DNA of 64,000 nucleotides from Podospora bellae-mahoneyi (GCF_035222275.1 NW_026946359.1:4464001-4528000); one strand, 5' to 3'; positions 22,028-33,915 are shown, counted from the stretch's first letter. The notes: generated from the letters alone by a model not told the origin. Numbers and translations: made by a program.

Positions 22028-23755
22028 TCACGAAGCCTTTTCTGTCTCTTCTTGCTCGTTTATGCTGCTGACCTTTTGGAACTCGTGATGTTGATGATGA
22101 TGATGATGCTCATGTTGATGCTCCAAAGAAGAAGAAGAACCGTCCAGACTGACACTGACAGGAGATTGCGCACGCAAGATTTGGTTTTTTCTGTCAGTCT
22201 GGCTCACCACCACCTCTCCTTTCCCTTCCGCCGCCGCTGCCGCCGCCACCGCTCGAACCCGATTCGACAGGTCGGTGACGTGCTCGTCACCGCTTTCCGG
22301 ACTGAGTTCATCGAGGGCCTTTTCGAGACCCCACAAGTAATCACGGTTCAGCCCCGACGGCCCCTCGCTGCGGTAGATGTGCTCGGCTAGCTTCTGGGGG
22401 TCCTGCGGGCCGACGAACTGCTCGTTGTCTGGCGTGCCGATGTAAACCAGCGTTTGGATCGGCAGTTTCCCGGGCAGGGCAGTCAGCGGATCGTTGGTGT
22501 TGTCATCGATGCTGGGTGCTGGGTAGAAGGGGGTGTAGTGGATTGTGTAGCCGTTTATCTCGCGAATGTCGAGATAGTCCTTCACCTCGGCGACGCGCTC
22601 GGGGATGATGCGGTAGGCGACGCCCCAGACTCTCTCGGGGGCCGAGTCATGGTGGTCGGTCAGCTGCTCCCAGTATGAGCGCGAGATGAGAGTCACGACT
22701 CGTCCTGGGGCTTCGGGGGTGCCACGGTGGTCTTCGCTGTTGGAAGGGCAAGCGGAGAGAATGATGGTTAGTGAGGTCTGCTTGGTCGGGGATGGAGCTT
22801 GAAGAGGGAAACGACAACAAAGGAAGAAGAAAGAAGGGAGGCTGAAGGGAGTAAGAGGGGGGCCCGGTGGGCTGGCCAGGCCTGCGTCAAGTCAATGGGA
22901 AGGGATTGGATGCGATGACGTTGATTTGGCACCCAGCTTGCCTGCCATCAGGTCCTCCCTCCCCAGTTTGTTCGTTAATCTGGCCCGGCATGTTGGCCCC
23001 TGGGAGATAAACAACAACGTGAAAGAAAGAGTTGGCAGAAGCGAGGACAACAACCCGGAAGCTATGGCCAACGGTTCGGTTCCGGGTTGAGGCTAAGGTG
23101 GAATGGATGGGAGGAAGAATGTACCTTGCCTATAAGCGATGGTTAGCTATTATGTTGGGAAAGGCAGATACGTAGTTGGTAGGAGATATGTCGTCAATGG
23201 TGGTGGTCCGAGCTGTGGGGGGGTGGGTGATGGGTACGGGGGCGGGAAGGGAAAGGAGAGAGGAAGAAAAGGGCTCAGGGGGAGGCTCGGGAGCACGGGA
23301 GGGTTGCAAGGGCAACGACATGGGCGACGCAGAACACATGCACGACACACATCGGCACACACACACACAGACACAGACACAGACACAGACACACACGTAC
23401 TTGCCAGAACCGTCTCACATAGCCTGTCACCCAGCCTGGGATTCTCCTGTCTTGGCTCAAATTAGCTGCCGTCTTGGATGCCGGAACCAGAGAATGGGGT
23501 TCTCGGTATCGATTTATCGATCGCTACGTGATGTTGGGCTAAGGACCAGGCAGGTAGGTGGTAATGGGGAGAGTACCAAAGTGTGGCGGCGGTTTCCAGA
23601 TCAAACTCCTGTGGTGATTATTTAGCCTCGTGTGTTTCTGACAGCATAAAAAGTCTTGATTTGTTTCCTCATTCCCTTCTTTCCAGAGGGGAGTGTGTAA
23701 AAGCTTACCCGTATCCAAACAACCAAAGCTCATCAACTTTGGCTTCGGCTGGCAT
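22028..23755 (-). CDS. Glutathione-specific gamma-glutamylcyclotransferase (ChaC)
   Basis: Exons on the minus strand are 23755-23709, 23608-23577, 23450-23401, a 5-nt microexon 23129-23125, and 22736-22028; the product has 280 residues. The spliced reading matches ChaC throughout: LWLFGYGSLIWKPPPHFDRR, GYVRRFWQASEDHRGTPEAP, GRVVTL, VWGVAYRI, YLDIREINGYTIHYTPFYP, then VYIGTPDN, FVGPQDP and GLNRDYLWGL. YGSLIW (15-20) forms the substrate loop and E104 in REINGY corresponds to the catalytic Glu of this family. The enzyme splits cytosolic glutathione into 5-oxoproline and Cys-Gly. Without the microexon the frame is lost and the conserved AS of WQASEDHRG is missing. The C-terminus carries an unusual His-rich run (HQHEHHHHHQHH). 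Intron 3 (23130-23400) starts with a GT/CA repeat. Confidence 0.92.
23356..23396. repeat. (CA)n/(CAGACA)n microsatellite at a splice donor
   Basis: CA units followed by CAGACA-type units, ending four bases from the exon 3 donor of ChaC (donor at 23400-23399 on the minus strand). In the sense direction the intron reads gtacgtgtgtgtctgtgt. Confidence 0.88.
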
Positions 23756-25171
23756 GTTGACAGCGAACACAGAGTAGTGTGAGTTCGGATCCTTCTTACT
23801 AGGCGCGTATACGCAGTAGGGATGATATGAGCTCTTCTTGGTTTGATGTTCTCTTCACGGGGTTAAGCGAAGTGCATGAGCGCCTCACCACACAGATCGA
23901 GCCCAACAACTGCAAGGGCCGTACTATTAAAGCCGGCGTGGAAAGTGCTGTTCAGGGCAGGTATTACATAAGGTAGGGAAAGTTGCGGTCAAATTCCAGC
24001 GCCAGCGAAAAGGTGGAGGTTCCCATCCAGCTTGTGGGACTATCCGCTGCGGGAGCTCCAACAAGCGTGCTTCACCCGGCGTATCGCCTCATTGGAGATA
24101 TCAACATATGTATATTCTACAAATCTGTGAGTATTATCTCGTCAGGCACCCAAGTTGGGCTTTGGAGTTTGTGCTGTTTCTCTCATATGATATTGATCAA
24201 GTGTCACCCCACCATATGCCGCCTGCCATTACTCATGTACCACGGTCTATTGCTCTGACTCGTGACGGCCTCTTGGTTTGGTTTACTTCCTTAAAAAACC
24301 TCGAGAAGGTGACTCTGACAGAGACCGAGAAGGAGGAAAGAGGCTGCAGTTGTCAAACTCGCCAGCGGTAATGCTGAAACCCAGACTAGTCCGGATTTGC
24401 GGCAGCAAGCCTTCTCGAAAAAACCGGGGGGAAACGGCAACGAAGGCGCTCCACCTCTCAGATCCTAAAGTTGAAGATGACCCCACCAGGAGCGAGCCCC
24501 TGTGATGGACCCTTGTGACGCTTCTGGAATTTGATGGTCAACTGGACCATTTCTGTAGATTAAGTTGATACGGATAAGAGAAAGGAACAGGCTTCAAGAT
24601 AACGTGGATATAATCTCCTTGCTAGTTCAAAATCTTATAAATAATAGTCATCTCGTCAAAGCATCCGAGTGACCAGTGTCTAGGAAATCGGCCTGGGCAG
24701 CAACTGCACGACTGGAACCGGCACCGACGAAACGTCACCGAGTGGCTTTTTTCCAGCGCCAAGGGGACGGATTCCCATGATTACATTTCATGGATACAAT
24801 TACCGTAAAATCCCCACTACCATCTCGCAGCATCGGGCACCGCTCCAGCACCTGGTGGACAAGACGCAAGCCGCCGTGCTCGGCGTCGAATAAGGGGCAG
24901 CTAAAAGTAATATCAACCTGTCGTCTCCCAACTTTTTTCGCGCTTCCCTGAAGAAAAAGGAAGAAAGCCTTGTTTTCCCAGACATACCTATCTGAGGCTG
25001 AGCACCCTGCACACCTGGCGCAGTACCAAAAAACATTACACTACTTAACCCCTCGCAAAGACCTCCAACTGTAGCGTCCCCACCGTCCAACCCTCAAACC
25101 TGACACACCTCAGGAGAACTACCAGCGACGATCTTGTTTTGCGAATCGCAAACCACCATCTCCTTGCAAAG
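23756..25171. promoter_or_regulatory. Divergent intergenic region ChaC / penta-EF-hand gene
   Basis: About 1.4 kb between two divergent start codons, so it should contain both promoters. The last 300 bases before 25172 are C-rich leader-like sequence. No tRNA fold, repeat or conserved reading frame was found. Confidence 0.45.
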
Positions 25172-26338
25172 ATGGCCTACAACAGATCCTACAACCCAGA
25201 TGAGCTGCCCAGGTGAGTGCTGCCGCATGCATGAGAAGCGCCGCAAGCCCAAAACCTCCGTTATCAACGCTCTCTCCTGTGGCTTCTTGCTTTTGCGCTT
25301 GCGCCAGGGGGATAGCACCCCACCATATTTGGCACTTTGCTCCCCCCTCCATCACCACATCGCCACCACTACCTGATGGTCGTATCGTTTTGCTAACACG
25401 CCGCGTTTGCTTTCCTCAGATTTGCGGAGCCAGAACAAGTGAGAACTGCCATTCTCTAATCCATCATTCTGCAAGAAGCTAACCAGCCGTCCCCCCTTCG
25501 TATCAGAAAGGACCAAGGTCGCCCACTGGACAGGCCCCCCCTCCATCCTCCCGATACGAGAACAAGCCACCCCCGCCTCGCCCGATCGAGCACAAAAACT
25601 CACACTACGACCGCTACGACCAGACCAGCCGGTTGTCCCCACGACACGCCCCGCCTCCGGACCGATACGGCGGCATGAGCCCCCCTCCGACAGCTACCCA
25701 GGGACGCCCGGTTCAGCAGACCCGTCCGCCTGCCAGCTCCCGCCCACCCCCGAGTCCCGCCCCGCGCGATAGCGCCGCTGACCCAACCTTGCTCCCTCTC
25801 TTCCGGGCCGTGGACAAGGATGGTAAGCTTCGCGCCATGGTCCTTTCCTTTCTAACCAAGCTAACAAATCAAAGGCACCGGTCAACTCTCGGAAAAGGAG
25901 CTCTCGGCCGCCCTCGTCAACGGCGACTGGACCGCCTTCGATCCACAAACCGTCCGCATGATGATCCGCATGTTCGACTCTGACCGGTCAGGCACCATCG
26001 GATTTGAGGAGTTTTGCGGGCTGTGGTCCTTCCTTGCCTCGTGGCGCACGCTTTTTGACCGGTTCGACACGGACCGGTCGGGGAACATTTCCCTGGAGGA
26101 GTTCAAGGGCGCACTGGTGGCGTTTAGGTACCGCCTCAGCGACCAGTTCATCAAGGTTCTGTTCAAGACGTATGACAAGAGGGGGGAGGGAGTGATGAGC
26201 TTTGACTTATTTGTGCAGGCTTGTATTAGCCTGAAGAGGATGACGGATGTGTTTAAGAAGTATGATGAGGATCGGGATGGGTATATCACGTTGAGCTTTG
26301 AGGATTTTTTGACGGAGATATTGAGGCAGTTGAGGTAG
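25172..26338 (+). CDS. Penta-EF-hand calcium-binding protein (ALG-2/sorcin, Pef1 type)
   Basis: Exons are 25172-25212, 25420-25438 (19 nt), 25507-25822 and 25875-26338; product 279 residues. The N-terminal 110 residues are Pro/Arg/Tyr-rich and disordered (SPRHAPPPDRYGG, PASSRPPPSPAP), typical of the PEF family. The calcium-binding half holds EF-loops DKDGTGQLSEKEL, DSDRSGTIGFEEF, DTDRSGNISLEEF and the more degenerate DEDRDGYITLSFEDF; FKTYDKRGEGVMSFDLF is the fourth, non-canonical hand. The fifth hand is used for dimer formation. Yeast Pef1 acts in polar growth and cation homeostasis; ALG-2 links ESCRT and COPII partners in a calcium-dependent way (family knowledge). The four splice junctions keep EF-hand 1 intact (DKDG split by intron 3). 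Confidence 0.9.
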
Positions 26339-26644
26339 ATGATATGATGGGGGTGATGGGACATAGGGAGATAGGGATTTTTAATCTGTGTGTCTAGTTT
26401 TGAGGCATGGCGTGTTGTTGCTCCATTTTTGGGCCTTTTTTTTTATATAAAAAAAAAACCGACGGTTTTTCCACAGATTATTTTATTCAACAATGGGCAA
26501 AGGTGGTTGATCATACCGTTTGGTTTTGTTGTTTCATGAGCATAACAGGCAGAGCGAGCGAGTAGATGAGTCACTCAAGACACATTAGTCATTGAGGTGT
26601 AGCCAATTCATTGTTGACAACCGTAGTCTAGGTATTAGGGCTTT
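26339..26644. other. Convergent 3' region
   Basis: About 300 bases between the stops of the PEF gene (+) and the MBL-like gene (-). It holds a T-run followed by an A-run near 26438-26458, which may serve as a processing region for one or both mRNAs. Confidence 0.5.
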
Positions 26645-26813
26645 TCAAACCGGCACCCTCCCTCCGTGATGAACCTCTTCCTTTTTGAGAAACAACTCCA
26701 AGTTGGACCGCCAATTGCACTTTTCCAAAGAGGGGATGGATATCCCTGCTGCTGCTGTTGCTGGCGTTTTCCCGGAACTTGATGAGCCAACATTATCCTT
26801 GGCAGTCTTGTTT

Positions 26814-26898
<85 letters not shown>

Positions 26899-28111
26899 CG
26901 TCGTCGTCGTCTTGACCCTTAGTACTCTCAGCATCGCCGTGATCATGGCATCCCTGCTGCTCATCTTGCAGTTCCCCTCGGTCGGTGAACGTCCCCATGA
27001 CAACACCACCACCACCAGGCTTGCTCGTCGTGCTGTGAAGGGTGGTCTTCTCGCCGGGTTCAAGGACAAGGACAGCTGTCTTGTTTGTTGTTGTTGCATT
27101 CTCTTCTTCTTCTTTTGTTGCGAGAAGCTGATGAATGTCGTCCTTGGTGTACTGCTTGGGGATTTTTCTTCTTCTGGAAAACAACAGCCTGTTGATGAGG
27201 CCGCGGAGGACTAGGTCGCCGTTGTGGGCGCCAATCCAGACTTTGGCGGCTAGTTTGATTGCTATTCCGATTCCTGATGGGACGGTCCCGCGGTGGTGGG
27301 TGTTGTTGAATGGGTGGAGGAGGACGGTCAGTGGGAGGGCGGCTTCGGAGATTAGGTGGTTGGTTATGTAGGTGTGGATTGTTGGGTAGGGGATTCCGTG
27401 GGGGATGTAGAGGATGCTGATGGGTCTGTCGTCTAGGGGTGGTAAGGGATGTTGCTTCGGTTGTTGCTGGACTGAGACTGGAGATAGGGGGGTTCTCACA
27501 CTGGTTTGGGATTTACTCCGGAGTCGTGGGGGAAGGGGCAGGTGGTATAATGGGGGTGGTGGCGGCCGGTAGGTGATTCCTATTGCGTATTGAAGGCCTA
27601 AAATATCGTGCTTTCGAGGAAGGAAGGCTACTGTTATTTCTCCTGGCTCTCCTGGGGGTGTGGATGGGGTTGGGAATCGCAATATGTGAAGTCTGCCTGG
27701 TTCTTGGGGTTTCCATTTGGGCAGTGTTCTGACTTTACTCTTCTCAAAGTATTTCCAGCTCTTGATTTTGCTTCCTGAGGCTGGTGTTGTTAAGATGACC
27801 GTTTTCGTACCAATGGCTGGGAGCTGCTGGAGGGTAGCTTTATTGCAATGTTTGGAGCTGTGGTGGGATATAATGACCAAATCTGGCTCGGGAAGCTCAA
27901 GGAGAGACAAGATGCAGGGTGGCTGTCTGTGAGTTTCTTTAGCTATCTTTGAATGCATGACTTTGCCCGGTCCTGTGATCCATGGGTCTAGCAGAATTCG
28001 GAATGGCTTTGGGCTCTTGGATGGACCAGCTCGGCTGTGTTCATAGATTCTGGGTTCAAAGGCCAACAAAAAGGTGGCATCGCTGTTGAGGTGTTGTATA
28101 GTGACGGCCAT
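26645..28111 (-). CDS. MBL-fold hydrolase-like fungal protein with poly-Asn tract
   Basis: A single-exon gene of 488 residues starting at the ATG at 28111 (MAVTIQHLNSDATFLLAFEP). The order of elements resembles a metallo-beta-lactamase-fold family of fungi: ILLDPWITGPGKVMHSK, LPEPDLVIISHHSSKHC, a strand TVILTTP, GEITVAFLPRKHDILGLQYAIGITY, and ISILYIPHGIP. At the metal-binding loop (residues 82-88) the canonical HxHxDH reads H83-H-S-S-K-H88, so the Asp and one His are absent. It may bind metal poorly or act as a non-catalytic relative. Near residue 425 a (GAC)5-(AAC)28 tract encodes five Asp then about 28 Asn. The last 45 residues include CNWRSNLELFLKKEEVHHGG. The function is unknown. Confidence in the gene is high, in the enzyme role low. 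Confidence 0.8.
26814..26898. repeat. (TTG)28 trinucleotide array inside the MBL-like gene
   Basis: About 85 bases of pure TTG/GTT, followed by GTC units to 26911. On the coding (minus) strand this is AAC, giving an Asn run, with GAC (Asp) units just before it. The tract is uninterrupted, so length polymorphism between isolates is likely. Confidence 0.93.
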
Positions 28112-31100
28112 CAAGCCTGACCTCAACCGGACTCAACAGTTATGACCCGATAAGGTAGGGCCATATAACCAATGTTTCTGGAGCGAACTTGACTCGGAAG
28201 CAGAGAGTCTGAATCTATACCTGTGGTTGTGATAGACAGGGACAAAATTGACGGCCGACTGAAAAGCTATACCTCAGTTTCACGTGCTCGATAAGAATCT
28301 GTGTCCACGCTGGCAAAGTGTGATACCGTGAAACATAAAAATCCACTCACGACGAAGTAAACTCCTACCAACTCGACCTTCACTGGGGAATTTTCGTCCA
28401 TGTCCGACCACCGCGGCTGTGGTTGATGTAGCCCAAGGAATAGTAGTGTACCTGTAAGAGTGAGCTGTGATAACACAGCCGGCAGGTGTAATATGAGCAT
28501 TCTCATCGTCCAACGATAGCCGTATGATAAGTCGATGAAGACGGGTTGTTGAATACGCGCCTGAAGCGTGATCTGGTACAACCATTACACCGAACCTGAC
28601 AACTTGACAAGCTGACAAACAAAACATGAAATCCTCGGAAAGCTTCGTTGAAGGAAGTCAGTTGGCCAGCCAGCAAGATCAAACAGCGTGGGAATCATCT
28701 CAAGTATTTGTGGAGGTCTCAGGAGAGAGAATACAATCTCGCCAGCTCGAGCTCCTGATTGTGATTTATGGAACTTGTGTCTTCCAAGTCAGGTCGAGAC
28801 TCTGTAGAAGCCAGCTGGGGCGGGTGCCGAGCACCGAGAAAAGCGAAGCCGTGTCTCACGAGCGGTTACTCGCGATGCACCTGCAGATCAATCTCGTGAC
28901 GTTGAGTCGATTAAGATTTGCTTCGACGGGTGTTTGGTTCGTTTCTGTTCGTTTGGCTAGCCTTCTCGAACTGCCAAGCAACTCAAGAGTCCACCTCCGT
29001 TTCCTCGGTTCAATTCATCGTGTTCAACTTGCCACCCAAGACCTGTGGCTCTGGTGGCTTCGAGGGGCAACAGCTACGCTTGTCATGGAAAACCTGGCTG
29101 TTGTGTTCCGACTTGGAAAAGCAATGTCTGTTGAGCTCTATGCATGCCGAAGGCCCACCCACATTGGACAACTTACTCCGGTTACTTGAGCATCGCGAAG
29201 ATTGTTGGTTAAGCACCTGGTGTGTTGAAGCGACACCATCGTGATATAGAGATCTTGTTATCATAGCAAATCGATAAAACTGATAAGAGGAGAGGGGCAA
29301 AAAGAGAGCCACCCCGCAATAGTCTGGCGATCCACTGCCCCGCAGACCCACCTCGAAATCAACGCTCAAGGGTCGCCTGGAATCCCTGCTTTGCCATTTG
29401 GGGTCGTTTTAATGTTGAGTCAAGTCGTCTGGATATCGAATGTCGAAAAACAATGTTTGGTTATGCATGAAAATACCGCGACTCGCTATGTTTGAGCCAG
29501 GCACACCATCGCGCCTGGTGTTCTATTTTGGTAGGATAGGCACAGGCATAGCTACCAAGTATGCACGGGATCTAGAGAGCTTCACAGGTCCTATTGCACA
29601 GCGTTCCGTCCCAAAGAGCACAGCTCTTGTCTGCTACCGTTTTTTTGGGAGCTTTGCCAGGAAAGCTTCCTAGCATGGGGGTAGCTCGGGAGAGTCCTCC
29701 CGGCATCCAATCATGTCGGCGCATGTGCTCAACTTGTCGAAACTCGAGCACTTTTTCTCGTTTGCTCGACAGGCACCCCGCCCCTTCTTGATCGCGTCCG
29801 GGAGGCCCGTCATCTGTTGTTCAACCGAGTCAAGTCCGTCACCAGCCCGTGTCAGTCGGGTTTAGCGACGAATGGAGAAAACAAAACTCTCGTTTCCCCC
29901 CCACTGGCGCTTCGACTGTCCGCTACGAAGATGTTTGAGCCTCCAAGGAAGGCAGGCCTGGTACAGAGTAGGCTGAGCTGAATGAGTTGAGAGCAGACCA
30001 CGGAGCTCTCAGCTCAGACAACCGGTTTCTTGTTGGCCAGAAAACAGGCGCTGCGTGGGCGGAAGCTCGCCTCTCGCATCATCCCAGCTGCCGCTTGTTC
30101 TGGCCATCCTACCTTGGAAAGACGTCGAGGCGCCTGACACTACCTGACCTGACCGCCTCGAGAGACTAGAGGCCTCTGTTGCCAGGTTCCAGGTCAAGAG
30201 TCCTGGGCATCCCAGTTTGCGGCTGCACCACGAGTATGAGTTGACGCATTTTGCATGGAATTGCACAGCGTGATGGCAGCTTTTGTCTGCCATGCTGACT
30301 CCCGAAGCAAGAGTCCATTTTCCCCTGTCTGCCCTGACGACATGACGCCAGCAGCTGCGGGTTTGACCCCGTCTTCTTCTTCCCTTATCCATCCCACACC
30401 TCCAGCTCCGGGATTGCGTGGAGGCGATCCTACCCCGGCACAGTAGGCGTGGCTTGTTCAGACTGTGGCCTGCTAGCCGGTACTTGTACAGACACCAGGC
30501 TCTGGGCGCCGTTGAGCGGGTTTGCAAAGCACGGCAGTCTCTCTTTAACAAGGTGGGCAAGGCTTGGATTAAACAGGTAGCAGACAGCGTGGACAGAGAG
30601 AGCTGCTTTCGGAGCGGGTGACCCCAAAGATACCTAGGCGCATGGCTCAATACCCGTCAATGAGAATGTCGGCACCGTGTCACTGCTTGCTCGCTGATGC
30701 TTACCTTAGTGCTTGTCCCTGTCTGGGGGGTGCTTGGCTCCCATTGCTTGATGTCGAGGACGGTCCCCGCTTCGATCCCCGCCCTCTCCCTTCGAGCTGT
30801 TCCATCCATTCATTGTCTTTGCTCCCACCCCAGGCCCCAAGGGGAATTGCCACCACCGCCCGTCCATTCTTCGAAACACCTCTTGTTACACCTGCAAGAA
30901 GGAGCTTGGAGCTCTTTCTTCCCCAAAGCGCAATTCCAGAAAACAATTCATTTTCTAGCTTACCGTCGACAGGTCCAAATGTAACAAGCTTCGCGGTTGT
31001 CTTTTTTCTCAAGTGCTCAACTGAATTACATACTGCGACCCCGACCCTAACCGCTCAGCTTCTTATCGGCACCGCAATTGCCTGTCGCTGCCTATCGTCG

Positions 31101-31190
31101 CTATCGCTATCATCGCCTATCGACTCGACCTCCGAGAGCACCTCCCCCGCCAGAGCACTCGACATCGCATGGTGGGGTTAGCATCTCAAG
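28112..31190. other. 3.1-kb divergent region without a supported gene
   Basis: Between the MBL-like gene (-) and the RING-like gene (+). The longest open frame with an ATG (28626-29189, 187 codons) has a fair start context but no recognisable domain and no spliced continuation. From 30700 the sequence is C/T-rich leader-like. CCCTAACC at 31045-31052 lies 140 bases before the next start codon. Confidence 0.45.
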
Positions 31191-32661
31191 ATGCCTCCAA
31201 GGTCTTCTCTCACTTCGTCCTTTTCCATTACCGACGCCAACAATGAGGTTGTGTGCCCGCTTCACAATCAGGATGGTTCCAGTTGCAGAAAGCGCTGCAT
31301 TGGCGTAAGTCTGACCCGTCTGATCTCGACCGCCACAGCTTGCGCTGACAAGGCTCCCGACTGCAGGAGAAGAGATACCGCTCAATGCAGGAGCATATTC
31401 GAAGAGCGCATCCAGAGCACTATATCGCCAAGCTGCCTGCAACCGAGGAGAGCTTCTTGCTCATGATCAACACCCCACCGCGACCGACCGCCCAGCCTAC
31501 CTCTGCTCCAGCGCACATGAGCCAGAACAAAGGACCGGCGCATGGCTACCGTAGAGATGACTCCAGTGCCCCTGGCACCCCGCGGCACCCTGATGAGTAC
31601 CAGGGCGGAGCCGCCATGTATCCTGCTGCAGCCGCCCTGGCGCAGCTGCACAGCTACAAGAGCGAGCACGGATGGGAGTCTGAAGGGGTGAGTGGAAATC
31701 GCTGTTGAATTGCAGTGCGCAAACGCTGATTGGAATTTCTTTCATACAGGACTGGCATTCAGACCACGAAGGCGGCAGGCCGAGGACATCGGTCGAACTG
31801 CCACCCATACATCTGACCAATGCAGATGTGACGAGCATGCCGTATTCCGGTCTTGATCCTAATAGGCGTCGCGAGGTTCTTCCCTCGATTATGGCCAACT
31901 CTCCCCCAGGCCGATCCTCAACCCTCCCGCCACTGCACAGACCCCTAGATGCCAACCGCCCGCGCAAGCAGTCCATCTCAAAACGGAGCCATCACCGGAG
32001 AAAATCCAAGGGTGCTGCCGCTGAATGGCTGCGCCGGATTCAAAATGATGTGAATCCCGATCTCCTCAAACCAGGCGGTGCCGACAGAAAAGCCCTTTCG
32101 GTCGAGCCAACAACTGATTTTGGCAAGCGCTGGGAGGATCTGATCGATGCGGCCGCCTCGGCAACGGAAGACATCGATGAGGACAGAACTCCAGTGAGTC
32201 TGAAATTCCCTTCCATGTTCGACCCACGCCTGACGACCCAGGTGCCTCAGTCGCCCGTATCCATCCCACGTGCATCACTGCCGCCATTCCCTCACAATAC
32301 TTTCACGAGCTACCAAGCGTCCCCCTTACAACAAGCCCTCACGCCCCCGTCTTACAACAACGAAGGCCCCGACCCGTTCCCGTCGGTCGAGAGCGGCGAA
32401 AGCGGCGATAATTTTCACATCGAATCTCGGGGCCTGTCCGATTCGTCGCCCAGCTTTTCCTCCCAAAACACGCAGATATACTGCGCTGCCTGCCAGGGCG
32501 TCTCGCTACTGCGGGAATCTTATGCTTGTACCGAGTGCATCTGCGGTCTTTGCCAGGCATGCGTCGACGTCTTGATGGGTGAGCAGGGTGCTCGCAGGAA
32601 ATGCCCGCGTTGCGCCACGATAGGGGGCCGCTTCAAACCCTTTCAGCTCGACATTCGGTAA
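31191..32661 (+). CDS. RING-type zinc-finger protein with N-terminal zinc-binding block
   Basis: Exons are 31191-31304, 31367-31687, 31750-32193 and 32242-32661, giving 432 residues. The last intron (48 nt, GTGAGT...CTGAC...CAG) is a multiple of three and would read through if retained. Near the N-terminus VVCPLHNQDGSSCRKRC followed by SMQEHIRRAHPEHYI carries Cys and His in a C2H2-like spacing and looks like a conserved zinc-binding block. The C-terminal 60 residues hold a RING-like arrangement: YCAACQGVSLL, ACTECICGLCQACVDVL and KCPRCATIGGRFKPF. The middle is Pro/Ser-rich. RING domains of this kind usually act as E3 ubiquitin ligases, but the spacing is unusual and the substrate is unknown. 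I recall similar orphan proteins in other filamentous ascomycetes. Confidence 0.82.
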
Positions 32662-33915
32662 ATCATTTTGACCGAGTCATCGACGCTGCCTCAACGTCTT
32701 CTCTACTGTCTTTTCTACTAATCATCATACGGACTTGGCGTCAACTTCGGGCGGTTTCTTCACTTTCATACGGCCCTCATTTTCAGCACCATCGGCATCT
32801 GTGGGATATAGCAACATCATTTTTACGATACTTCATGTAACACCCATCACGAGAATGGGTTTTTGGTTGAGGGGATGAGCCTCGACATGTAGGGATAGTC
32901 GCACAGCAGCGACTGAGGACTTTTTGACGACTATACGAACCATCCAGCGAGCCCGATGGGCATTTCGCTTCAATCTGATCAGTGAAGGATATATACCCTT
33001 TTCATATGGGCCCGATCTTCGTTGGGGATGGTCAAACCAATATAGCATGGATCGACTGGGGGGTTCTATTGGCGTAGCTGGTTTGAATTTTGTCTGGGGA
33101 AGACCAAAACGGCGTTTTTGCTTTTGCGTTTTTTTTTGATCTTTCTGCCTCCCCACGTTATTTGATGCTTTGACACTTTGACGTTTCTAGTTGTGAAACT
33201 TCTTTCTTTCACGCTCATTGAGGCCAATTGGCGTTGGTTGGGTTACGTGAGACCTTTTGCTTTTCAGTTCTTTTCAGTTCTTGCCCTTGCTCAGCATGTC
33301 AGCTAGCTTGCGCGTTTTTTCTTTTGGCTTTGGGGAGATCTCGTAGGCGATTTCGTCATGACATTGTTTTAGCGATAAGGTGTGGAGAGTTTCTGGGTTG
33401 GAGGACCGCCGATCTACTTTGTCTGGATCCTGAGGTCGACAACACCGTTTCCCCATTCAACTAGAAGAAAATTTCTCTCAACGACTACCACCGGGTTGTT
33501 GTTGCTTACGGCCTGGCCTTGCCGACAGCTTTATCGAATATTTTGAATTCTCTGTAGTGTAGTAAGGCAATTTTCACATAGGACCTAGCAAGGCCAATCC
33601 TGCCTGTTTTGAGTTGACATCCTTTGCTGTGCCTGCTGCCTGGGTGTGTTGACTTTCTCTTGAAAGAAACTTGAAGAAGGTATGTGTAGTAGTGGTTTCC
33701 ACAAGGTCAATCACCAAACTGTACGGGCCTCTGCACCATCCACTCCTCTGCAGTAAGAACCTTTTTCTCGTCCCCATTGCCTCGTTCTTTTTAGTATTGG
33801 TTTAAACTTACCTGGTATTATTCACCCCTGCCCCCGTCGCACTCAAATCTATCTACGGTCTTGATCAAAATATCATTGTTCGGCCTGACAAACTGCACGA
33901 TACTGTGCCTCTTTT
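32662..33915. other. 3' region of the RING-like gene, no gene supported
   Basis: T-rich downstream sequence. Short open frames (32924-33139, 33228-33464) show no motif. It leads into the coding remnant on the opposite strand. Confidence 0.45.

Noticed and set aside
26685-27099. Poly-Leu and poly-Thr frames across the TTG array
   Set aside because: They are other-frame readings of the trinucleotide array; the poly-Asn frame belongs to the 488-residue protein.
28626-29189. 187-codon open frame with ATG on +
   Set aside because: Start context is acceptable, but the protein has no motif, signal or coherent composition, and nothing links it to neighbouring exons. RNA-seq would decide.
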